Of a stretch of 64,000 bases of DNA, positions 58,110-64,000 are shown one piece after another (positions within the stretch are counted from its first letter, which is position 1; every line of letters starts with the position of its first letter). The notes beneath the pieces are model-generated. The model saw only the letters and a list, made by a program, of their open reading frames with translations. It did not search any database and was not told the DNA's origin. Source of the stretch: Gaiellasilicea sp033857955 (GTDB lineage Bacteria; Actinomycetota; Thermoleophilia; Gaiellales; Gaiellaceae); NCBI GenBank assembly GCA_033857955.1, contig JAWVCW010000039.1:20906-84905 (forward strand), written 5' to 3'. Both the position numbers and the translations under genes were made by a program.

Positions 58110-59702
58110 ATGGCGACGACCACGAGGGAGGACGGGCGCGTCGGACTGGCGGAGCACGGCATCGAGCCGGCCCGCGACGTCCATTGGAACCCGACCACGT
58201 CGCTGCTCTACAACCATGCAGTCGAGCGCAAGGAGGGGCGGATCGCCGAGGGCGGTGCGCTCAACGTCGACACCGGCAAGCACACCGGCCGCTCGCCGAA
58301 GGACAAGTTCGTCGTCCGCGAGCCCGGCTCGGAGGATCGGATCTGGTGGGGAGACGTCAACGCCGAGATCTCCGAGGAGCATTTCGAGGTGCTGCGCGAG
58401 AAGGTCGTCGCGCACCTCGGCCGCACTGACGTCTACGTCGTGGACGCCTTCGCAGGCGCCGACCCCAAGCATCGGTTCGCCGTCCGTGTCGTCACGAACC
58501 ATCCGTACCACGCGCTCTTCGCGCGGACGATGTTCATCGACCCGAGCGAGGAGGAGCTGCTCGAGTTCGAGCCGCAAGCGGTCGTTCTGCACGCGCCCGG
58601 GCTCGAGTCCGATCCCAGCACCGACGGCACCCGCACGGGCACCTTCGTCGTCCTCCACCCTTCGCGCGAGGAGCTGCTGATCGGCGGCACCTTCTACGCG
58701 GGCGAGATCAAGAAGTCGATCTTCACGCTGATGAACGACCGCCTGCCACTCGAGAACGTCTTTCCGATGCACTGCTCGGCGAACGTGGGTGAAGCAGGTG
58801 ACGTCTCGATCTTCTTCGGACTCTCCGGCACCGGCAAGACGACGCTCTCGGCCGATCCGGAGCGCAAGCTGATCGGCGACGACGAGCATGGCTGGGGCGA
58901 CGACGGCGTCTTCAACTTCGAGGGCGGGTGCTACGCGAAGGTGATCCGGCTCTCGGCCGACGCCGAGCCCGAGATCTACAAGATGACCCAGACGTTCGGG
59001 ACGATCCTCGAGAACGTCGTCATGGACGAGCGCGGCGTGCTCGATCTCGACGACGACTCCAAGACGGAGAACACGCGCGCCGCCTACAAGCTCGAGCAGA
59101 TCGCCAATGCGCTGCCCGCGAAGCGCGCGGGCCATCCCTCCTCGGTGATCTTCCTCACCGCCGACGCGTTCGGCATCCTGCCCCCGCTTGCGCGGCTGAC
59201 GCGCGACCAGGCGATGTACTGGTTCCTCTCCGGTTTCACGGCCAAGCTCGCCGGAACCGAGATCGGCGTCAAGGAGCCGCAGCCGACCTTCTCCGCCTGC
59301 TTCGGCGCGCCGTTCCTGCCGCAGCCGCCGGTGGTCTACGCTCGGCTGCTCGCGACGAAGCTCGACGAGCACGGTGCCAAGGTCTGGCTCGTCAACACGG
59401 GCTGGACCGGCGGTCCGTACGGCGAGGGCTCGCGGATGCCGATCAAGGCCACCCGTGCCTTGCTCAGGGCTGCGATCTCCGGGGAGCTCGACGGAGCCGA
59501 GTACCGGACGGACGAGCTGTTCGGCTTCGAGGTGCCCGTCGAGGTGCCCGGCGTCGACTCGAGCCTGCTCGACCCGCGCTCGACGTGGCGCGACCCCGCG
59601 GCGTACGACGCCAAGGCGCACGAGCTCGCGGAGATGTTCCGCGACAACTTCGCAGGCTTCCAGGCCGACGACAACATCGTCGCCGGCGGCCCGCGCAGCT
59701 GA
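58110..59702 (+). CDS. pckA: phosphoenolpyruvate carboxykinase (ATP)
   Basis: A 530-residue ATP-type PEPCK. Conserved motifs are VDTGKHTGRSPKDKFVV, NVFPMHCSANVGEAGDVSIF with FFGLSGTGKTTLSAD (kinase P-loop) and FEGGCYAKVI. It turns oxaloacetate into PEP at the junction of TCA cycle and gluconeogenesis, which suits the nearby TCA genes. ATG 58110 is preferred (MATTTRED); ATG 58098 is four codons earlier and also possible. Confidence 0.94.
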   Translation: MATTTREDGRVGLAEHGIEPARDVHWNPTTSLLYNHAVERKEGRIAEGGALNVDTGKHTGRSPKDKFVVREPGSEDRIWWGDVNAEISEEHFEVLREKVVAHLGRTDVYVVDAFAGADPKHRFAVRVVTNHPYHALFARTMFIDPSEEELLEFEPQAVVLHAPGLESDPSTDGTRTGTFVVLHPSREELLIGGTFYAGEIKKSIFTLMNDRLPLENVFPMHCSANVGEAGDVSIFFGLSGTGKTTLSADPERKLIGDDEHGWGDDGVFNFEGGCYAKVIRLSADAEPEIYKMTQTFGTILENVVMDERGVLDLDDDSKTENTRAAYKLEQIANALPAKRAGHPSSVIFLTADAFGILPPLARLTRDQAMYWFLSGFTAKLAGTEIGVKEPQPTFSACFGAPFLPQPPVVYARLLATKLDEHGAKVWLVNTGWTGGPYGEGSRMPIKATRALLRAAISGELDGAEYRTDELFGFEVPVEVPGVDSSLLDPRSTWRDPAAYDAKAHELAEMFRDNFAGFQADDNIVAGGPRS

Positions 59703-59751
59703 GCGGGTTCCGCGTACCTGCGCAACAGCTGTTTCGGTAGCGTCCTGCCTG

Positions 59752-61434
59752 GTGGACGCGAAGCACGACGTACTCGTGATCGGGGCCGGTTGCGCCGGCA
59801 TGCGCGCAGCCATCGAGGCCCACGATGCGGGGGCCGACGTCGGCGTCGTCTCGAAGCTCCATCCGACGCGAAGCCACTCCGGCGCGGCCGAGGGGGGTAT
59901 CAACGCGGCGCTCGGAAACGCCGCCGAGGACAACCCCGAGATCCATACGTTCGACACGGTCAAGGGCTCCGACTACCTCGGCGACCAGGACTCGATCGAG
60001 ATCCTCTGCCAGGAGGCGCCCGGCGACATCTACCAGCTCGAGCACTGGGGCGCCGTCTTCTCGCGCGCCGAGGACGGCAAGCTCGCACAGCGCCCCTTCG
60101 GCGCAGCGGGCTCCCCCCGTACGGTCTACGCGGCGGACATCACCGGGCATGTGCTGATCCAGGTGCTGTACGAGCAGCTCGTCAAGCGCGAGATCAAGGT
60201 CTACGAGGAGTACTTCGCGTGGCAGCTCGTGATCGACGACGACCGCTGCCAGGGCGTGATCGCGTGGGACCTCCTGCACGGTGGCCTCAAAGTCCTCGGC
60301 GGCAAGACGACCGTGCTTGCCACCGGTGGAGTCGGCCGGCTCTACCGAGCGACGACGAACGCCTACGCCTGCACCGGCGACGGGATGTCGATGGCGCTCC
60401 GGGCCGGGCTGCCGCTGAAGGACATCGAGTTCATGCAGTTCCACCCGACGACGATGTATCCGAGTGGGATCCTGATCACCGAGGGCTGCCGCGGCGAGGG
60501 CGGGATCCTGCGCAACTCCGAGGGTGAGCGCTTCATGGAGCGCTACGCGCCGACGGCGAAGGACCTGGCGAGCCGCGACGTCGTCTCGCGCTCCGAGCAG
60601 ACGGAGATCGACGAGGGCCGTGGCGTCAACGGCTCGGTCTTCCTCGACCTGACCCACCTCGGCGCGGAACGGATCCTCACCCGCCTGCCGGGCTCGCGTG
60701 AGCTGGCGATGGTCTTCGCGGGCGTCGACCCGATCCACGAGCCGATCCCCGTCCGCCCGGGCGCCCACTACCACATGGGCGGCGTCGAGACCGACTCGGA
60801 CGGCCTCACCGAGCTGACCGGGCTCTATGCGGCCGGAGAGGTGGCGTGCGTCTCCGTCCACGGCGCGAACCGGCTCGGGGGCAACTCGCTGATGGAGACG
60901 ATCACGTTCGGTCGCCGCGCGGGCCGAGCCGCTGCCGAGTGGGCGCTCGCGAACACGACGGTCTCGGTGCCCGAGTCGGCGACGCGCGACGCCGAGCGCG
61001 AGCTGAAGGCGCTGCTCGGCCGAACGAAGGGCGAGCGGCCGTGGCAGATCCGCGACGAGCTCGGCCAGACGATGCTCAACAACTTCGGTGTCTTCCGCCG
61101 CGAGGACCAGATGCAGGAGCAGATCGGGATCATCGAGGGTCTCCGCGAGCGTTATCCGAACGTCGTCGTCGAGGACAAGGGCGACGTCTTCAACTCCGAC
61201 CTGACGCAGGCGATCGAGCTCGGCTACCTGCTCGACATCGCCGCCTGCATGCTCCAGGCCGGGCTCGCGCGCAAGGAGAGCCGAGGCTCGCACTCGCGGC
61301 CGCACGACTTTCCGACCCGCGACGACGAGAACTTCATGAAGCACTCGATCAGCCGCTGGAAGGGCGACGGCCCCGAGCTGTCGTACAAGGATGTCCGGTT
61401 CACCAAGTATCTGCCCGAGGAGAGGAAGTACTAG
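59752..61434 (+). CDS. sdhA: succinate dehydrogenase/fumarate reductase flavoprotein subunit
   Basis: A 560-residue flavoprotein. The FAD-binding VLVIGAGCAGMRAAIEA is at the N-terminus; SHSGAAEGGINAALGN has the His-rich FAD attachment/substrate region; FMQFHPTTMYPSG and GVNGSVFLDLTHL are followed by HYHMGGVETD with the catalytic Arg region after it, and ANRLGGNSLMETITFGRRAG. It oxidises succinate (or reduces fumarate). GTG 59752 fits the conserved start. It is three bases from sdhB and part of an A-B-E style operon lacking typical C and D anchors. Confidence 0.93.
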   Translation: MDAKHDVLVIGAGCAGMRAAIEAHDAGADVGVVSKLHPTRSHSGAAEGGINAALGNAAEDNPEIHTFDTVKGSDYLGDQDSIEILCQEAPGDIYQLEHWGAVFSRAEDGKLAQRPFGAAGSPRTVYAADITGHVLIQVLYEQLVKREIKVYEEYFAWQLVIDDDRCQGVIAWDLLHGGLKVLGGKTTVLATGGVGRLYRATTNAYACTGDGMSMALRAGLPLKDIEFMQFHPTTMYPSGILITEGCRGEGGILRNSEGERFMERYAPTAKDLASRDVVSRSEQTEIDEGRGVNGSVFLDLTHLGAERILTRLPGSRELAMVFAGVDPIHEPIPVRPGAHYHMGGVETDSDGLTELTGLYAAGEVACVSVHGANRLGGNSLMETITFGRRAGRAAAEWALANTTVSVPESATRDAERELKALLGRTKGERPWQIRDELGQTMLNNFGVFRREDQMQEQIGIIEGLRERYPNVVVEDKGDVFNSDLTQAIELGYLLDIAACMLQAGLARKESRGSHSRPHDFPTRDDENFMKHSISRWKGDGPELSYKDVRFTKYLPEERKY

Positions 61435-61437
61435 GCC

Positions 61438-62517
61438 ATGCAGGTTGCATTGAAGATCTGGCGCTACGACGCCGAGACCGGGAACAAAGCGCTCCGCGAA
61501 TACGAGGTGGATGCACCGGAAGAGGCAACGCTCCTCGACGTGCTCGACATCGTCAAGGACCGCCAGGATGGCACGCTCGCGTATCGCAAGAGCTGCCGGA
61601 TGATGATCTGCGGCTCCTGCGGGATGCGAATGAACGGCGCCGCGGTACTCGCGTGCAAGGTGCGGATGTACGAGATCGCGAGCAAGGGCCACGTCCCGGT
61701 GATCTCCGCGATGGGCAACCTGCCGGTGATCAAGGATCTCGTCGTCGACATGGATCCCTTCTGGGCCAAGTTCAAGGCGATGAAGCCCTGGTTGCAGCCG
61801 GGGTACGACCAGCCCGAGGACGGACGCGAGCACGTGATCTCGCAGGAGCGGATGAACGTGATCCACAAGGAGTCTCTCTGCATCAACTGCGGGTGCTGCG
61901 TCTCGGAGTGCAATGCGATGGAGTCCGACCCGGAGTTCCTCGGGCCGCAGGCGCTCGCGAAGGGGATGCGCTTCGTCGGCGACCCGCGCGACGCGGCCAA
62001 GGTCGAGCGGCTGGACGCGTACAGCACCGAGCACGGGATCTGGGAGTGCACCCGCTGCTACTTCTGCAACGAGCGCTGCCCCAAGGGCGTCGACCCGCGC
62101 GACGCGATCGCGAAGCTCGGCGCCGAGGCGATGAAGGAGGGCATCGACGACGACTGGGGCGCGAAGCACGCCAAGTGGTTCGTCACCTCCGCGAAGACCA
62201 CCGGCTGGCTGCGGGAGACCGAGCTCGTCCCCAAGACTCAGGGGATCGTCAACTCGATCAAGGAGATGAAGTTCGCGATGGGGCTCGTGAAGCACGGCAA
62301 GGTCCCGCCGCCCTTCCCGCCGCACGTCGCCGAGGGCGTCAAGGAGTCGCGCAAGCTGTACGACCTCGTCAAGCAGCAGGACCGTCAGGGCGCACTCGGG
62401 ATCGTCCAGGGAGAGCGCGCGCTCTCCCGCATCGAGCACGCGGCCGGCCACGTCGACGAGGAGCTGCCGGTCGAGAAGGGTCTCGAGATTCGTCTGCCAA
62501 CGGAAGGAAGCGCGTGA
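61438..62517 (+). CDS. sdhB: succinate dehydrogenase iron-sulfur subunit, extended
   Basis: A 359-residue protein. The [2Fe-2S] domain shows SCRMMICGSCGMRMNGAAVL (Cys ligands), followed by CINCGCCVSECN and CTRCYFCNERCPKG for the [4Fe-4S] and third clusters. It is about 100 residues longer than classical SdhB: the C-terminal extension (about 265-359, e.g. TTGWLRETELVPKTQG and VKHGKVPPPFPPH) resembles non-classical Sdh/heterodisulfide-reductase-type B subunits. It passes electrons from SdhA to the CCG-domain subunit. ATG 61438; the stop overlaps the next gene by four bases. Confidence 0.9.
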   Translation: MQVALKIWRYDAETGNKALREYEVDAPEEATLLDVLDIVKDRQDGTLAYRKSCRMMICGSCGMRMNGAAVLACKVRMYEIASKGHVPVISAMGNLPVIKDLVVDMDPFWAKFKAMKPWLQPGYDQPEDGREHVISQERMNVIHKESLCINCGCCVSECNAMESDPEFLGPQALAKGMRFVGDPRDAAKVERLDAYSTEHGIWECTRCYFCNERCPKGVDPRDAIAKLGAEAMKEGIDDDWGAKHAKWFVTSAKTTGWLRETELVPKTQGIVNSIKEMKFAMGLVKHGKVPPPFPPHVAEGVKESRKLYDLVKQQDRQGALGIVQGERALSRIEHAAGHVDEELPVEKGLEIRLPTEGSA

Positions 62518-63398
62518 GGAAGGTCGCCTACTACAAGGGTTGCCTCGCGTCGCTCTCGGCGAAGGAGCTCGACATCTCGACCCAGGCGCTCTCGCCCAAG
62601 GTGGGGCTGGAGCTGATCGAGCTCGAGACGGTTACGTGCTGCGGCGCGGGCGACATCCACGAGGCCGAGCCCGACTACTACCTGCATCTGAACGCTCGCA
62701 TCCTCGCCTACTCGGAGGCGACGGGCTGCGACACGCTGATGACGGTCTGCAACGTCTGCACGCTCAACCTCCGGCAGGCGAACCACCAGCTGCAGGGCGA
62801 TGCGGCGCTGCTCGAGCGCGTCAACGGCAACCTCGCGAAGGTCGGCGTGCCGGAGTACAGGGGCACGGTCGACGTCCAGCACTTCCTCTGGCTCGTCGCC
62901 GCGGGCGAGGGCTACGAGCTGCTGCAGGCCGCCGCGCACAAGGGCCTCAAGGGCCTCAAGATCGCGCCGTTCTACGGTTGCCAGATCCTGCGTCCGTCGA
63001 AGCTGCTCGGCTTCGAGGATCCCGACAAGCCGTCGTCGCTGGAGCGGATCATCGAGGCGTGCGGCGGGGAGGCGATCGACTACCCCGCGAAGATCAAGTG
63101 CTGTGGGTTCCCGATCATCCAGGCGCGCGAGGAGACTGCGCTCGGCGAGCTGATCCAGCCGATCGAGCAGGCAAAGGAGGCCGGCGCCGACGCGATCGTG
63201 ACGCCGTGCCCGCTCTGCCACCTCTCGCTCGACGCCTGGCAGGCGAAACTGAAGAAGCAGACCGGCAAGGACTTCCAGATGCCGATCCTGCACCTCTCCC
63301 AGCTGATCGGCGTCGCTGCCGGCCTCGAAGCCTCGGAGCTGAAATTCAAGCGGCACGTGGTCTCGGTCGACCCGGTGCTCGAGAAGTTGAGCGTCTGA
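62514..63398 (+). CDS. CCG-domain (HdrB/SdhE-type) subunit of succinate dehydrogenase
   Basis: A 294-residue protein with two CCG domains: GCLASLSAKELD with TCCGAGDIHEAEPD and CNVCTLN, then YGCQILRPSKLLG, KIKCCGFPI and TPCPLCHLSLD. These are the cysteine sets of heterodisulfide reductase subunit B and of SdhE in archaeal-type succinate:quinone reductases. With no SdhC or SdhD gene following, it is probably the membrane- or quinone-facing end of the complex. GTG 62514 overlaps the sdhB stop (four bases). A terminator-like hairpin follows 51 bases later. Confidence 0.9.
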   Translation: MRKVAYYKGCLASLSAKELDISTQALSPKVGLELIELETVTCCGAGDIHEAEPDYYLHLNARILAYSEATGCDTLMTVCNVCTLNLRQANHQLQGDAALLERVNGNLAKVGVPEYRGTVDVQHFLWLVAAGEGYELLQAAAHKGLKGLKIAPFYGCQILRPSKLLGFEDPDKPSSLERIIEACGGEAIDYPAKIKCCGFPIIQAREETALGELIQPIEQAKEAGADAIVTPCPLCHLSLDAWQAKLKKQTGKDFQMPILHLSQLIGVAAGLEASELKFKRHVVSVDPVLEKLSV

Positions 63399-63449
63399 TC
63401 GCAAGGTTCCGGCCGCTCCGACGTCTTCATGACTGGAGGGGCGGTTTCG

Positions 63450-63478
63450 GGGCCGGTGATCCTGGGGGGCACCGGCCC
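63450..63478 (+). terminator. hairpin after the succinate dehydrogenase operon
   Basis: Nine-base perfect stem GGGCCGGTG/CACCGGCCC with an 11-base loop, 51 bases after the last sdh-type gene. A short TTTCT follows a few bases later. It is a reasonable intrinsic terminator for the operon. Confidence 0.6.
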
Positions 63479-63650
63479 TGAACTTTCTCTCGACTCCCTG
63501 GCCGGCCGGCTCCCGGCGGGCGGAGCCCGCCTCCGCCGGCCTCGCGCGTCTGAGCGTACGCGGCTCTCCGGGTCTGTGCTGTCGCACTATCCCCTCCGGC
63601 CGCGCACGCTCAGCCACGCGCCAGGAAGCCGAGAGGGTTGTGGGTAGGCG

Positions 63651-63718
63651 ATGTTGACCGTGCTCGTGCTCGTGCTGGCGTGGGTGTCGTCCTGCTGGCC
63701 TACGGCTGGTTCGAGGCC
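63651..63718 (+). pseudogene. truncated, frameshifted copy of a membrane-protein gene start
   Basis: ATG 63651 begins MLTVLVLVLA, matching the start of the open copy at 63866, but one base is missing (CTGGCGTGG versus CTGGCCGTAG), which shifts the frame before the TACGGCTGGTTCGAGGCC segment. Immediately after that the repeat element takes over. It looks like a dead duplicate of the 5' end of the gene at 63866. Confidence 0.65.
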
Positions 63719-63865
63719 GGCCGGCTCCCGGCGGGCGGAGCCCGCCTCCGCCGGCCTCGCGCGTCTGAGCGTACGCGGCTCTCCGTGTCTGTGCTGTCGC
63801 ACTATCCCCTCCGGCCGCGCACGCCCAGCCACGCGCCAGGAACGCGAGAGGGTTGTGGGTAGCCG

Positions 63866-64000
63866 ATGTTGACCGCTCTGGTGATCGTCCTGGCCGTAGG
63901 TGTCGTCCTGCTGGCCTACGGCTGGTTCGAGGCCGGCCGGCTCCCGGCGGGCGGAGCCCGCCTCCGCCGGCCTCGCGCGTCTGAGCGTACGCGGCTCTCC
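63866..64000 (+). CDS. N-terminal part of a membrane protein, possibly a metallophosphoesterase, interrupted by the repeat element
   Basis: ATG 63866 gives a membrane helix (LTALVIVLAVGVVLLAYGWF) followed by EAGRLP. The helix plus YGWFEAG is how membrane-anchored metallophosphoesterases start in related actinobacteria (recognition from memory). After EAG the frame enters the third copy of the repeat element (AGGARLRRPRASERTRLS) and runs off the window without a stop. Whether the true gene resumes beyond, or this copy is also a fragment, cannot be seen. Confidence 0.5.
   Translation, partial: MLTALVIVLAVGVVLLAYGWFEAGRLPAGGARLRRPRASERTRLS

Larger units (their letters stand above)
63501..64000 (+). 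repeat. tandem ~215-bp repeat: hairpin element alternating with a gene 5' end (continues past edge)
   Basis: The landmark GCCGGCCGGCTCCCGGCGGG recurs at 63501, 63716 and 63932 (spacing 215 and 216). Each unit has a GGCGGGC-gga-GCCCGCC hairpin, then long imperfect inverted arms (GCGCGTCTGAGCGTACGCGG versus CCGCGCACGCTCAGCCACGC) around a lower-GC loop (TGTGCTGTCGCACTAT), then CGCGCCAGGA. In units one and two this leads to GAGAGGGTTGTGGGTAG and an ATG opening a gene fragment. The third unit is cut by the window edge, so total copy number is unknown. Confidence 0.9.

Noticed and set aside
59464..62451. 995-codon minus-strand frame over pckA/sdhA/sdhB
   Set aside because: Antisense shadow of three clear metabolic genes, with the usual biased composition.

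Overview
The window is high-GC, densely packed DNA with short gaps, many 4-base stop/start overlaps, and frequent GTG and TTG starts. Protein content suggests an actinobacterium, and the small-protein complement and repeat types fit a deep-branching class such as Thermoleophilia. That placement rests on recognition, not on a marker gene: no rRNA, tRNA, CRISPR array or prophage was seen.

Layout. (1) 1-7.9 kb, minus strand: an MMPL-type exporter running off the left edge, a PAP2-family membrane protein, a nucleotidyl cyclase fused to a NarL-type response regulator, a NarX-like PAS histidine kinase with a receiver-only partner, and a PucR regulator. (2) 8.1-13.4 kb, plus strand: aminotransferase plus a polyamine-type ABC importer (potADBC order), divergent from the PucR gene. 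(3) 13.4-24.2 kb, minus strand: a signalling operon made of a 2,339-residue soluble hybrid kinase with thirteen 92-residue HAMP-type units, then CheR, CheB and a REC-PAS-GAF-PAS kinase. (4) 24.4-30.1 kb: a cystathionine-gamma-synthase-family enzyme, an acyl-CoA carboxylase carboxyltransferase, and a molybdate operon headed by an HTH-Mop regulator. (5) 30.1-36.9 kb: a GGDEF/HD-GYP protein with a 35-residue leader peptide gene, two other very small genes, pgsA, a biotin carboxylase, a sucrase/ferredoxin-like protein, and a JmjC-cupin oxygenase downstream of an extremely acidic Asp/Ser repeat peptide. (6) 37-49.6 kb: sucC-methyltransferase-sucD, SAH hydrolase, DEAD helicase, aminotransferase, a Cys-rich small protein with LapA, a PDZ-Lon protease, an SDR protein, malate dehydrogenase and two citrate synthases. 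(7) 49.6-58 kb: HEAT-like protein, purE, purK, tandem xerD/xerC, a hydrolase, an ABC exporter with a coupled UBP zinc finger, a P1 peptidase and a cupredoxin lipoprotein. (8) 58-63.4 kb: PEP carboxykinase and an SdhA-SdhB-CCG-domain succinate dehydrogenase. (9) 63.5 kb to the right edge: a roughly 215-bp tandem repeat that alternates a hairpin element with copies of the 5' end of a membrane-protein gene.

Functionally the window combines central carbon metabolism (a citrate synthase pair, malate dehydrogenase, succinyl-CoA synthetase, succinate dehydrogenase, PEPCK), nutrient import (polyamines, molybdate) and a heavy load of two-component, cyclic-nucleotide and c-di-GMP signalling. The most unusual features are the acidic peptide/JmjC-cupin pair, the HAMP array, the hairpin/gene-start tandem repeat with a relative at 49.65 kb, two pairs of perfect palindromes (25.4 and 41.5 kb), and two genes (potB-like, xerC-like) whose only sensible start is ATC.
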